Shown here in pieces: positions 27,592 to 35,710 of a stretch of DNA of 64,000 nt. A model generated the notes under the pieces. The model ran no database searches. It had not been told where the DNA came from and saw only the letters and a list, made by a program, of their open reading frames with translations. Numbering within the stretch: position 1 is the first letter of the stretch; every line of letters starts with the position of its first letter. The position numbers and the translations under genes were made by a program. Source of the DNA: an uncultured Acidobacteriia bacterium (GTDB lineage: Bacteria; Acidobacteriota; Terriglobia; Bryobacterales; Bryobacteraceae); assembly GCA_903828455.1 (NCBI GenBank), contig CAIKMJ010000045.1, positions 61,176 to 125,175 on the forward strand, read 5' to 3'.

Positions 27592-30183
27592 ATGGAAGCC
27601 GATAAAGCGGCAATCCGCCAGTTTCTGGAGCGCGTCCACGGTCCGGAGCCCACCGGCTACCTGATCCTCTGGACGCGCCAGGACAAGGCGACGGCGGCGT
27701 TCAACATGGCCGAAGACGGCGCACTGGACCGGGCAGTCGAATACTGCGCCGCCCGGGCCGCCGCCTTCGACGTGTACGCCGCCGTCGGCCTCCAGCAGGA
27801 AAAGCCCGCGAGCACGGGCCGGGGACCGGAGGCCGGCGTAGCCGCACTCCCCGGCTTCTGGGCCGATGTCGATATCGCGGGCCCGGCGCATAAATCCGGC
27901 GGCCTGCCGCCCACAGAAGAGGATGCCCGCGGTCTCATCAGCGCCGTCGGGCTTGAGCCGAGCATTATCGTCGCCAGCGGGTTCGGCCTGCAGCCTTACT
28001 GGCTGTTCCGCGAACCGTGGCAGATTGAAAACGACGAAGAACGGAAGCGCCTGAAGTCGCTTTCGACGCGCTTCCAGTCGAATCTGCGCATGCGCGCCAC
28101 CGCGCGCGGCTGGACGCTGGATTCGACGACGGATCTGTGCCGCGTGCTGCGCGTCCCCGGCACCTTCAACCATAAAGTCGCGGGCGATGTGCGGCTGGTC
28201 ACCGCAGACTACGGAGATCGCTTTTACAACCTCGATGACTTCGAGGAGCTTCTCGCCGGGATCGAAGACCCGGGCGAAGGCAGCCGGGCAGCGTCGCCGC
28301 GCCCCGACCTGCCACCGGCCGAGCTTCCGCCGATCCTCGACGGCTGCGCGTGGATGCGCCACTGCCGCGACGACGCCGCCACGCTGGCCGAACCCGAGTG
28401 GTACCGGATGCTGACCGTGGTGGCGCGGTGCGGGGATGCGCAGCGCTCGGCGCACGAACTGAGCCGGGCTTACCCGAAATATTCGCAGCGGGAAACCAGG
28501 CGGAAGCTGAAGCAGGCTTCCTCCGACAAGGTGGCACCGGTGACATGCGCCTATGTCCAGTCGGATCTCAACGGCGAACGCTTCTGCCGCGACTGCCTGT
28601 TCCGGGGCATCGTCAACTCGCCTATCGCCATCGGCAGGATCGAGGGCGGCGCAGCGGAAGCCGAAGCAGCAATCACGCCCGATGCCGAACCGGCTCCCGG
28701 CGGCGACGTTGCGCCTTCACCGGAGCCGCCCAAACCCGCCGAGGCCGCCGCCGCGAAGATCGAAAAATACACCGACCTCGGCAACGCGCGCCGCTTCGTC
28801 GCCCGCTATCGCGGCACGCTTCTCTACTGCGATCTGTGGAACCGCTGGCTGGTGTGGGACGGCAGGCGCTGGAAAGAGGACCAGAAGCTGGAGGTCATTA
28901 CCCGGGCCGCCGACCTGATCCGCAGCCTCTATCCGATGGCGAAGAAATTCACGGACGAAAAACAGCGGAATGCGTTTCTCCGCCATCTCGTCAAATCCGA
29001 ATCCAACCGCGCTCTCGCCGCCATGGTCGCCATCGCTCGGGCCGACCGGGCGGTAGCCACGGAACCCGACGATTTCGACAAAGATCACTGGCTGATCACC
29101 GTAAACAATGGCACCCTCGACCTGCGCACCGGGCAGCTGAGGTCGCACGCCCAGAGGGACATGATCACGAAACTCGCGCCGGTAACTTACGACCCTGCCG
29201 CGCGGTGTCCGAACTGGCTGGAATTCCTCGACATGATCATGCTCGGCCGCAAAAGCCTCGTCGAATTCCTGAAGCGCGCGCTCGGCTCCAGCCTGACCGG
29301 AATCACCAGCGACAAGGCCATGTTCATCCTGTACGGGCCGGGCGGCGATAACGGCAAATCCACTCTGGTCGAGGTCATCGAGATGGTTCTCGGCAACTAC
29401 GCCATGCGCACGCCGGTCGATACGTTTCTCAAAAAGCGCGAAGGCGGCATCCCGAACGATATTGCCCGGCTGCGCGGCGCGCGCTTCGTGTGGGCCGCCG
29501 AAAATGATCGCGGCGTCCGTCTCGCCGAATCGCTGATCAAGGAAATGACCGGGGGCGACCGCATGGCGGCGCGCTTCATGCGTGCCGAATTCTTCGAGTT
29601 CATGCCGGAGTTCAAAATCTGGCTGGCGACGAACCACAAACCCGCCATTCGCGGCGACGCCGCCATCTGGCGGCGGCTGAAGCTGGTGCCGTTCGATTAC
29701 ACGATCCCCAAAGACCGCCAGAAGAAGCGCCACGAAGTGATGGCCATGTTCCGGGCGGAACTGCCCGGCATTCTCAACTGGGCCATCGAAGGCTGCCTCG
29801 AATGGCAGCGCGACGGCCTCGGCGTGCCCGACGAAGTCATCAACGCCACCCTCGAATACGAGGCCGAGCAGGATACCTTCTCGATGTTCCTCGATGAGAA
29901 ATGCGTTCGCACGCCCAACGCGAGGGTGCTGTCGCTCGGGCTTTATCGCGCCTACAAAAGCTGGGCCGAGGAGCACGGGGAAACCCCCGCCAGCCACAAG
30001 ACCTTCGCGTCGTTAATGAGCGAGCGCGGGTTCGCCAAGTCAAAAACCATGAAGGGCGCGCTCTATTCCGGCGTCGGATTGCGCACCGAAGATCACTACG
30101 ACAGCCCCGGCGCGGCGCATTCCGCCCATTCGGCTCAGGGCACTTTTCGCGGTCAAAACGATGACGACGGTGACGAAGTTTAG
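27592..30183 (+). CDS. Primase-helicase fusion (D5/P4 type) of the replication module
   Basis: 863 residues. The N-terminal 250 residues resemble a RepB/AEP-type primase: FWADVDIAGPAHKSGG holds the D-x-D metal ligands, and IIVASGFGLQPYWLF follows. Then a D5 N-terminal domain (DLWNRWLVWDGRRWKED) and a superfamily 3 helicase with Walker A GPGGDNGKST near residue 582, WAAEND and ATNHKP. It would prime and unwind at the element origin. The repeat arrays directly upstream (27525) and downstream (30188) make this the likely origin region. Confidence 0.93.
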   Translation: MEADKAAIRQFLERVHGPEPTGYLILWTRQDKATAAFNMAEDGALDRAVEYCAARAAAFDVYAAVGLQQEKPASTGRGPEAGVAALPGFWADVDIAGPAHKSGGLPPTEEDARGLISAVGLEPSIIVASGFGLQPYWLFREPWQIENDEERKRLKSLSTRFQSNLRMRATARGWTLDSTTDLCRVLRVPGTFNHKVAGDVRLVTADYGDRFYNLDDFEELLAGIEDPGEGSRAASPRPDLPPAELPPILDGCAWMRHCRDDAATLAEPEWYRMLTVVARCGDAQRSAHELSRAYPKYSQRETRRKLKQASSDKVAPVTCAYVQSDLNGERFCRDCLFRGIVNSPIAIGRIEGGAAEAEAAITPDAEPAPGGDVAPSPEPPKPAEAAAAKIEKYTDLGNARRFVARYRGTLLYCDLWNRWLVWDGRRWKEDQKLEVITRAADLIRSLYPMAKKFTDEKQRNAFLRHLVKSESNRALAAMVAIARADRAVATEPDDFDKDHWLITVNNGTLDLRTGQLRSHAQRDMITKLAPVTYDPAARCPNWLEFLDMIMLGRKSLVEFLKRALGSSLTGITSDKAMFILYGPGGDNGKSTLVEVIEMVLGNYAMRTPVDTFLKKREGGIPNDIARLRGARFVWAAENDRGVRLAESLIKEMTGGDRMAARFMRAEFFEFMPEFKIWLATNHKPAIRGDAAIWRRLKLVPFDYTIPKDRQKKRHEVMAMFRAELPGILNWAIEGCLEWQRDGLGVPDEVINATLEYEAEQDTFSMFLDEKCVRTPNARVLSLGLYRAYKSWAEEHGETPASHKTFASLMSERGFAKSKTMKGALYSGVGLRTEDHYDSPGAAHSAHSAQGTFRGQNDDDGDEV

Positions 30184-30187
30184 GAAC

Positions 30188-30352
30188 AACCCGTCATGCC
30201 CAATTCGCTAAGTCCTTTAAATTCAGTGAGCGCATGTGAGGCATGACGGGTTATGACGGGTTGTCCCTATTATCGGCCTTCCGCGCGTGCGCGCGCGGTA
30301 GCACTGATATGGAAAATCCGTCATAACCCGTCATCCGGCATTAATCCGTCAT
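30188..30352. repeat. Array of six AAYCCGTCAT repeats, candidate replication origin or operator
   Basis: AACCCGTCAT occurs at 30188-30197 and 30325-30334 on the plus strand and at 30243-30252 and 30253-30262 on the minus strand. AATCCGTCAT occurs at 30315-30324 and 30343-30352. Copies flank an AT-rich stretch (30209-30224) and an alternating GC stretch (30283-30297). The last copy abuts the Shine-Dalgarno sequence of the next gene. Position just after the primase-helicase fits an origin bound by an initiator; operator function is equally possible. Confidence 0.65.
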
Positions 30353-30363
30353 GGGGGAGGTTT

Positions 30364-30804
30364 ATGGAAATCGGAACTGTTACTGGTCGACTGCACGATG
30401 CCGAGGTTTCCTTCTGGCTCGATTCGGAGGGCAAGCTGCGCATTACCAAAGACGCGCCGCCGGAGCTGAAGGAACTCGCCCGTGAGCATAAGCAGGCGCT
30501 CACCGACATCCGGAAGGCCATCGGGCTACTGAACGCCGCCGGTGCCCACCGCATCCGGCTGCCGCTCGGTCATGCCGCGATGGCGTACCGGCTCGGCAGC
30601 GATGTCGAATCCCTGCGCTGGGCGATGAAAGTTCTGGACAAGGAATCGATGCCGCTGGTGATCGACGACGAAGGGCTGCGGTCGATGTCGTGGGACGAGT
30701 GGCGGCTGCGCCAGCCGCTGCTGTTCGGGCCCGTGGCGCAGGACACCGCCGCGCTCGATCCGCAGCCGGGACGGCGTCTCAAATCGAGGAGGAAGAAGGC
30801 GTGA
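30364..30804 (+). CDS. Small protein with a TubC-docking-like N-terminus
   Basis: 146 residues from the ATG at 30364, preceded by GGGGGAGG. The first 50 residues (VSFWLDSEGKLRITKDAPPE, then LAREHKQAL) resemble TubC-type docking segments seen in various mobile-element proteins. The rest has no recognised motif; the end is lysine/arginine-rich. It is coupled by GTGA overlap to the nuclease gene and starts right after the repeat array, so it may be controlled from it. Confidence 0.65.
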   Translation: MEIGTVTGRLHDAEVSFWLDSEGKLRITKDAPPELKELAREHKQALTDIRKAIGLLNAAGAHRIRLPLGHAAMAYRLGSDVESLRWAMKVLDKESMPLVIDDEGLRSMSWDEWRLRQPLLFGPVAQDTAALDPQPGRRLKSRRKKA

Positions 30805-31115
30805 CCAGCGAAAAGGCCATCGTTAAGGCGATCCTCGCGTATCTGAACTCGCTGCCGGGATGTCTGGCCCGGAAGCGCTGGGGCGGCGGGATGGGCGTGG
30901 CCGGCGATCCTGACATCGATGCGTGCCTGCGCGGCCGCAGCGTGCAGCTTGAAGTGAAACGCCCGGGCGAGAAGGCGACGCCGCTGCAGTTGATGAGGCT
31001 TGACGAATGGCGGCGCGCGGGCGCGATTACTGGCGTCGTCACCAGCGTGGAAGAGGTGAAGGCCCTGCTCGCCTCCGCAAATTTAATTTCGGCAACAGTT
31101 GAGACACTTTCCTGA
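30801..31115 (+). CDS. VRR-NUC domain nuclease
   Basis: 104 residues from a GTG at 30801 overlapping the previous stop. The minimal VRR-NUC nuclease is seen in AIVKAILAYLNSLPG, then RKRWGGGMGVAGDPDIDACL and LEVKRPGEKATPLQ, which supply the PD-(D/E)xK residues (D in GDPDI, E and K in EVK). Standalone phage VRR-NUC proteins are thought to resolve branched DNA during replication and packaging. It ends the early operon. Confidence 0.92.
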   Translation: MTSEKAIVKAILAYLNSLPGCLARKRWGGGMGVAGDPDIDACLRGRSVQLEVKRPGEKATPLQLMRLDEWRRAGAITGVVTSVEEVKALLASANLISATVETLS

Positions 31116-31130
31116 AAAGTTGCGTATATA
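31101..31130 (+). promoter_or_regulatory. Second copy of the element promoter, before the middle-region genes
   Basis: GAGACA at 31101-31106 and TATATA at 31125-31130 are 18 bp apart, and TGCGTATATAGTC at 31121-31133 exactly matches the sequence at 8597-8609. It overlaps the 3' end of the VRR-NUC gene and leaves an untranslated leader of about 125 nt before the ATG at 31262. Confidence 0.55.
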
Positions 31131-31200
31131 GTCCATGAGCATCGTTCGCGGGTGAGCGCAAAGCGCAACCTCCGAAGAACTCCCCGAAACAATCGAATAC

Positions 31201-31253
31201 CGAGAGAGGCACTCTCGCAAAACTCTTTGCCTCCTGCCCATCCCGCGCAGGAG
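31201..31253 (+). promoter_or_regulatory. Leader with two hairpins; the second pairs with the Shine-Dalgarno sequence
   Basis: Hairpin 1: CGAGAG (31201-31206) pairs with CTCTCG (31212-31217). Hairpin 2: CTCCTGC (31231-31237) pairs perfectly with GCAGGAG (31247-31253), closing a 9-nt loop. The GGAG ribosome-binding site of the gene starting at 31262 is fully inside the second stem, so its translation would need the stem to open. Confidence 0.6.
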
Positions 31254-31261
31254 TGTATCCA

Positions 31262-31579
31262 ATGAACCATCAGCAGATTCCGCTCTACACTTCCGATGGC
31301 CGCTCGATGGGATTCCGCTCCGTCGAGACGGCCCAGCGGCTCATCGCCAACGGACTCGTCACCGCCGTCTACGGGCGCAAGGGTCACCTGAAGGCGCTCC
31401 ACTCGAAGCGGTCGGATGGCAGCCCGTCAGTCGAGGCGAACGCCGCGGCGGGCACGCGGTACAGCTTTCGGGAGCACCTCGACTGCGGCAGGGTTGCGTG
31501 GAGGCTGAAGCGGCTCGGCAAGGGCGACGAGTTGCGGCCGATCTTCCTGGCCGTCGTAATGGACTGTCTGGTGCCATGA
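31262..31579 (+). CDS. Small middle-region protein, unknown function
   Basis: 105 residues from the ATG at 31262, chosen because CAGGAG (31248-31253) sits 8 nt upstream. Sequence begins NHQQIPLYTSDGRSMGFRSV and includes VETAQRLIANGLVTAVYGRK. No domain is recognised. Its ribosome-binding site is hidden in a hairpin. The stop overlaps the next ATG. Confidence 0.65.
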   Translation: MNHQQIPLYTSDGRSMGFRSVETAQRLIANGLVTAVYGRKGHLKALHSKRSDGSPSVEANAAAGTRYSFREHLDCGRVAWRLKRLGKGDELRPIFLAVVMDCLVP

Positions 31580-31698
31580 AACACCGCAAGCCGAAGTCGG
31601 GCGGACGCTGGATCGCCTGGATGCGAGGCGCATTCCTGCGGACCGAACGGGAGCGACAAACAGTGCAGCCGAAGGAGCCGAAGCCATGCCGTGCGTAA
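31576..31698 (+). CDS. Very small basic protein, unknown function
   Basis: 40 residues, ATGA overlap with the upstream stop. The composition is strongly basic (KHRKPKSGG, RTERERQ). Short length and lack of a separate Shine-Dalgarno sequence make this tentative; the overlaps on both sides support coupled translation. Confidence 0.45.
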   Translation: MKHRKPKSGGRWIAWMRGAFLRTERERQTVQPKEPKPCRA

Positions 31699-31961
31699 TC
31701 ACCGCCGAGAATCTCGCCGCGCGCGTTTGCCACTCGATGGGCCTTGCTCCCGACGATCATGCCGAAGCTCTGGCCGAGATGCTCCGGCCCGCACTCCGCG
31801 CAACAGCCTCAGCCGCGATTGCGGCAACCCGGGCGGTTTGCCTTGAGATCGCCGAGGACGAGGCGGAACGGTGCCGCGCACTCGGGGTGACGGCGGCGCA
31901 GCAGACGGCGCTCAACATTGCGGCTCGCGTGCGGAGGCGGGAAGTATTGCCCGGGGTATGA
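31686..31961 (+). CDS. Small alanine-rich helical protein, unknown function
   Basis: 91 residues from the ATG at 31686 with AAGGAG upstream. Mostly alanine-rich helix (LRPALRATASAAIAATRAV) ending in an arginine-rich tail. It overlaps the preceding small gene by 13 bp. No family is recognised. Confidence 0.6.
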   Translation: MPCVITAENLAARVCHSMGLAPDDHAEALAEMLRPALRATASAAIAATRAVCLEIAEDEAERCRALGVTAAQQTALNIAARVRRREVLPGV

Positions 31962-32043
31962 GCCGCGGGGGGGCGTTTGTTAACCCGGCGAATTAACAAG
32001 ACATTCAGCAGAACGGTGGCGCAAGAGCAGTAGGTCCAGGATT

Positions 32044-32853
32044 TCACTTCGTGATGGAACTAACCATCTCCTGAAGTAGTGCTAGCTTGCGTTGGTTCTC
32101 GAGCTCAGGAGCTTCCACCTGAATGAACTCGACCGCTCTGAACTCGTCTCCCCTTTTCCTGTTTTGTCTCGGCTCCAAGCCCTCGATGAGGACTGCTTCC
32201 ATCGTCACGATGACCGTTTCAATATCAACGTGGGAAAAGTCGAAATCTGTTTTTAGGCTACCGTTTTCCTCTACCGGGTAGACACCAAACCAGGAAAAAC
32301 GGCTCCAGCGCCCGCGCAGTCGGTCCCGCGTATGCTCGTACAAACGACGGCCGAGAGATCGGTCTTTGACGCGCCCGACGTAGATAACTCCCTGCCTGTC
32401 GTGAAGCAGGTAAACGCCACGTTGCGCGCAAAAATCCACTTTCTGTGAGCCGATCTGCTGCTGCCCATAAAGATGGGGCTCCGTCCGCTCCCAATCAACT
32501 TTTGAGTACTCCCAAAACATGCCAAGCGCATTCACGAGCCCGGTAGTCTCCGCCGTCGATTCGGTCAATTCCTTCTCAATAGCCGCCTGTTCTGCTATTG
32601 CAGAAACGGCCGCATCACCAGATCGCAGCATGAACCTTGCTTTTCCGGCCCGAACGAACGGCGAGTTAATCCCATCCGTCTTAAGCGAGGTGTAAATTCT
32701 TGAGCCGATTGTTGCGGATGGAGTTGCACCCAGTTCTGTCCGAAGGCCCCGCTCTACAACCTCATCGGCGATTTCAGCGGGGCTCATCGGCTCATTTGCC
32801 TCTGCCAGTACCGTCTTTATCGCGTCGAACCAAGAGAGCTGTTTTTCCGGCAT
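32044..32853 (-). CDS. HARE-HTH / GIY-YIG nuclease, candidate defence or cargo gene
   Basis: 269 residues on the strand opposite to the viral genes. Residues 5-80 form a HARE-HTH winged helix (WFDAIKTVLAEANEPMSPAE, then GSRIYTSLKTDG). Residues 145-240 form a GIY-YIG nuclease: GVYLL, then VIYVGRVKD with the catalytic arginine in LGRRLYEH, and the acidic residue in TMEAVLIEGLEPRQN. HARE-HTH domains are predicted readers of DNA or modified bases in restriction proteins. The architecture suggests a stand-alone restriction-type nuclease acting on foreign DNA; activity is inferred. Confidence 0.85.
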   Translation of the reverse strand: MPEKQLSWFDAIKTVLAEANEPMSPAEIADEVVERGLRTELGATPSATIGSRIYTSLKTDGINSPFVRAGKARFMLRSGDAAVSAIAEQAAIEKELTESTAETTGLVNALGMFWEYSKVDWERTEPHLYGQQQIGSQKVDFCAQRGVYLLHDRQGVIYVGRVKDRSLGRRLYEHTRDRLRGRWSRFSWFGVYPVEENGSLKTDFDFSHVDIETVIVTMEAVLIEGLEPRQNRKRGDEFRAVEFIQVEAPELENQRKLALLQEMVSSITK

Positions 32854-33220
32854 AGATTGCTCAATATTATGTCAGAGTGAGCTGCGATAAAGGCAGCGTC
32901 AGTAATCCCCGGCTTGACGTAACGCACTCTCCCCATAGCCGTATCAACCCCGTCGCCCTCTGATCGAGCGGCGTAGGCCGCCACCCCAGCGACGGCGTTT
33001 CAGGGACCTGTTTTTCGACCTGCGCGGCGCGGGTAGCACTTTTGCCCAAGATATTCAGTTAGTTCAACTTAGGCGGGTTGTCGCGCCGGGTTGTCACCCT
33101 CGCTCGTTCCACCCCGCGCCGCCTCGCGTCCCGCGTGCAGCTTCGCAGTAACAGAAACAGCGGCCCGGCGATCCGGGCTGCACCACTCAACCTCAAACTT
33201 CAACGCAAAGGAAAACCCGT
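32854..33220. other. Intergenic region between the GIY-YIG gene and the next plus-strand gene
   Basis: No gene is convincing in this 367-bp gap. CGGGTTGTC occurs twice 13 bp apart (33074-33082 and 33087-33095) and once in the repeat array at 30257-30265. AAAGGA (33207-33212) is the Shine-Dalgarno sequence of the gene at 33221. A TAATAT reading toward the GIY-YIG gene at about 32868 may be its -10. Confidence 0.4.
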
Positions 33221-33742
33221 ATGGCAGACACCAATCCGAATCCCAATCTTTCTCCGTGCGTGACCCATCAGCCGAGCCTGCTGGGCGGCGCGGAAAACAT
33301 GAAGCTGCTGTTCGACGAAGAACTGGACAACCGGCGCGAAACTCTCGCGCGAGCCCGCGCGTGGGAGGCCATCTCGCTCGACATGGCGCAGACGGCGAGC
33401 CGCCGCGCCCTCAACGCCGCGACCATCGATCACGCGATCAACGCGGGGATCGTGCTCTCCGGCCAGATCGGCACGACCGAGGGACAGCAGACCGTCTCTC
33501 CGGCCGGGACTGCGGCCAGCGAAACCACCAAGGGCGCGGTCGCCGCCGCCGGTGCGGGCGAAGCGGTCAGCGCCGAAGGCGTCACGGCGAACGTGGTGAA
33601 CCTGTTCACGGCGCTGACGCCCGTGATCGCCAGTTCGCTTGCGACCGCGATCTCGCAGAGCATCGCGGCGCTGGTTCCGTCGGTGGTCGCGGCATCCGGT
33701 AACGCCGCAAACCCTCCGCAGACGGGGGCCACGGCGGCTTAG
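33221..33742 (+). CDS. Alanine-rich protein with hydrophobic C-terminal half
   Basis: 173 residues. The N-terminal 75 residues are charged and helical (LLFDEELDNRRETLARARAW). The C-terminal half is low-complexity Ala/Val/Ser with VNLFTALTPVIASSLATAIS, which could be an amphipathic or membrane-associated helix. No family is recognised. The position before a small paired ORF and the methyltransferase suggests a virion or host-takeover accessory. Confidence 0.65.
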   Translation: MADTNPNPNLSPCVTHQPSLLGGAENMKLLFDEELDNRRETLARARAWEAISLDMAQTASRRALNAATIDHAINAGIVLSGQIGTTEGQQTVSPAGTAASETTKGAVAAAGAGEAVSAEGVTANVVNLFTALTPVIASSLATAISQSIAALVPSVVAASGNAANPPQTGATAA

Positions 33743-33849
33743 GGCTCCCATACGGGCGAGCCCGCGACGAGGCGGCAGAGGAGACGGCCTCCGGCTCCAA
33801 TGCCGCCTCGCAGGGAATTCCAACAATCACACCAGAAAGGAAATCGGCA

Positions 33850-34050
33850 ATGAACTTCTTACAGATCCTCCAAGCGATTCTCACCGCCGCCCCCTCAGGC
33901 ATCCAGCTGACGCAGGAGGTGGTGACGCTCGTGCAGTCCATCGAAGCCGCCTTCTCCGCCGGGCAGACACCGGCCACGCACCAGCAGGCCGTCGCCACTG
34001 CTCTCGGCGCGCATCTCGCGACGCAGCAGACCCAGACCGCAACCGCATGA
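33850..34050 (+). CDS. Small helical protein, unknown function
   Basis: 66 residues with AAAGGAAA upstream. A hydrophobic start (NFLQILQAILTAAPSGIQL) and a glutamine/threonine-rich end. Its stop overlaps the methyltransferase start (ATGA). It resembles no family I know. Confidence 0.6.
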   Translation: MNFLQILQAILTAAPSGIQLTQEVVTLVQSIEAAFSAGQTPATHQQAVATALGAHLATQQTQTATA

Positions 34051-35288
34051 CGCAGCTTCAGGTGGTGACGTGGCCGGTCGAGAGGCTCATCCCCTACGCC
34101 CGGAATTCGCGCACGCATAGTGAAGAACAGGTGGCCCAGATCGCGGCGTCAATCGCCGAGTTCGGCTGGACCAACCCGATTCTTGCCGGCAGTGACGGGA
34201 TCGTCATCGCCGGCCACGCCCGCCTGCTGGCTGCACGCAAACTCCGGATGACCGAAGTCCCGGTCATCCTGCTCGACCATCTCACCGAAGCCCAGCGCCG
34301 GGCGCTGGTGATCGCGGATAACCAGCTGGCATTAAATTCCGGCTGGGATGAGGAGATGCTGCGGGTGGAACTGGCCTCCCTGCAGGAAGACGGTTTCGAT
34401 CTGGGCGTGGTCGGCTTCTCCGACGAGGAGCTGGAAGAACTGCTGCGAGATCCGGAGGAGACGCGCGATGGACTGACCGACGAGGACGCGGTTCCAGAGG
34501 AGCAGGAATCCGCGGTGACTGTGCCGGGCGATGTCTGGATATTAGGCGAGCACCGTCTTTTGTGCGGAGATGCGACCAGTATGGACGCCATCCAGACGGT
34601 TCTGGCCGGTGGGCTCGCGGACATGACTTTCTGCGATCCACCCTACAATGTCGATTACGTCGGCAAGACGGGCAAACGCCTTCGGATCGACAACGACGCG
34701 CTCGGCGAGAAGTTCTACGACTTCCTTCGGGACGCCTGCACCAACCTGCTGGCCGTCACCAAAGGCGCGGTCTACATCTGCATGTCCTCATCGGAACTGC
34801 ACACGCTCTTCCAGGCATTCACGGATGCGGGTGGCCACTGGTCCACGTTCGTGATCTGGGCCAAGCACCATTTCACGCTGGGACGGTCGGACTATCAGCG
34901 GCAGTACGAACCGATTCTCTACGGCTGGCGCGAAGGCACCGATCACTTCTGGTGCGGCGCGCGGGATCAGGGTGATGTGTGGTCCATCAAGCGGCCCATG
35001 GCGAACCTCGAACATCCGACGATGAAGCCGGTCGAACTGGTCGAGCGCGCGCTGCGAAACAGCAGCAAGACACGCGACACGATCCTCGATCCTTTCGGCG
35101 GCTCCGGCACAACGCTGATTGCGTGTGAGAAGGCCGGCCGGCAGGCGCGGCTGATTGAACTCGAACCGAGGTACTGCGACGTAATTTGTCGTCGATTCAT
35201 GTTGTTCTCCGGCAGACCGGCCACCCTTGAAGCGACTGGCCAGAACTTCGAGGAGATGGCGGCGGAGCGCCTGAAGGATGCAGCCTGA
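34047..35288 (+). CDS. ParB-like domain fused to a DNA methyltransferase
   Basis: 413 residues. Residues 8-95 are ParB/sulfiredoxin-like (VERLIPYARNSRTHSEEQVA, GHARLLAARKL, then RALVIADNQLALNSGWDEE). Motif IV DPPYNVDYVG is near residue 198 and motif I DPFGGSGTTL near residue 347, so this is a beta-class amino-methyltransferase for adenine or cytosine N4. Such orphan enzymes are common in phages and protect viral DNA from host restriction. Whether it matches the recognition site of the Type III Mod in the same element is unknown. Confidence 0.92.
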   Translation: MTQLQVVTWPVERLIPYARNSRTHSEEQVAQIAASIAEFGWTNPILAGSDGIVIAGHARLLAARKLRMTEVPVILLDHLTEAQRRALVIADNQLALNSGWDEEMLRVELASLQEDGFDLGVVGFSDEELEELLRDPEETRDGLTDEDAVPEEQESAVTVPGDVWILGEHRLLCGDATSMDAIQTVLAGGLADMTFCDPPYNVDYVGKTGKRLRIDNDALGEKFYDFLRDACTNLLAVTKGAVYICMSSSELHTLFQAFTDAGGHWSTFVIWAKHHFTLGRSDYQRQYEPILYGWREGTDHFWCGARDQGDVWSIKRPMANLEHPTMKPVELVERALRNSSKTRDTILDPFGGSGTTLIACEKAGRQARLIELEPRYCDVICRRFMLFSGRPATLEATGQNFEEMAAERLKDAA

Positions 35289-35421
35289 AGCGGAACGTTG
35301 CCGTCGCGAGATCGCGACCGCCGAAGCCATGCTTCGTTCAGGCCACCCGGAAGTCGAAGGGCTATGCCTTGCCCTCGCGGACTGGTCGGCGGAACTGCGG
35401 ATATTGAACGGCGATGAATGA
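35278..35421 (+). CDS. Small protein of the pre-packaging region, unknown function
   Basis: 47 residues, beginning inside the 3' end of the methyltransferase gene (11-bp overlap) and ending inside the next gene. GAAGG just upstream of the ATG may act as Shine-Dalgarno. Sequence has EAERCRREIATAEAMLRSGH and a likely helix; no family recognised. Confidence 0.55.
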   Translation: MQPEAERCRREIATAEAMLRSGHPEVEGLCLALADWSAELRILNGDE

Positions 35422-35677
35422 TCAGGCGCTTCAGGTGCTCGTGCCCGCGGTGGGGCTGGTGGCCGGGGTCATCGCAACCTACGTGAGTCTGCAGAATCGC
35501 GCCCTGCTGGCCGAGGTACGGAAGGAACTGGCGGAACTTGAGAACCGGATTATCACGCGGATCAACGGCACCTACGTCCGCGCGGGAGAGTGTGACCTGC
35601 GACAGGATCTGGTGCATGAAAAGCTCACGACGCTGGCGGCGGGTGTGCACAAAGCAGAGACGCCGCCGGTTCACTGA
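35414..35677 (+). CDS. Small membrane protein, possible spanin- or holin-like
   Basis: 87 residues. Residues 6-26 form one transmembrane helix (ALQVLVPAVGLVAGVIATYV) followed by a coiled coil (LLAEVRKELAELENRIITRI). This type II membrane layout occurs in phage lysis accessories such as i-spanins, but also in many unrelated phage proteins. The endolysin is 25 kb away, which weakens a lysis role. Confidence 0.6.
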   Translation: MNDQALQVLVPAVGLVAGVIATYVSLQNRALLAEVRKELAELENRIITRINGTYVRAGECDLRQDLVHEKLTTLAAGVHKAETPPVH

Positions 35678-35710
35678 GAATCGGGCGGCGTTGGTATTGA
35701 GGCGGGAGGG

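Noticed and set aside
28717..29997. 426-codon minus-strand frame opposite the primase-helicase
   Set aside because: Antisense shadow of a gene with clear helicase motifs.
30188..30352. CRISPR array in the AAYCCGTCAT repeats
   Set aside because: Repeats are only 10 bp, occur in both orientations and have irregular spacing.
35414..35677. Firm holin assignment
   Set aside because: One membrane helix and a coiled coil are compatible with many phage proteins, and the endolysin is far away.
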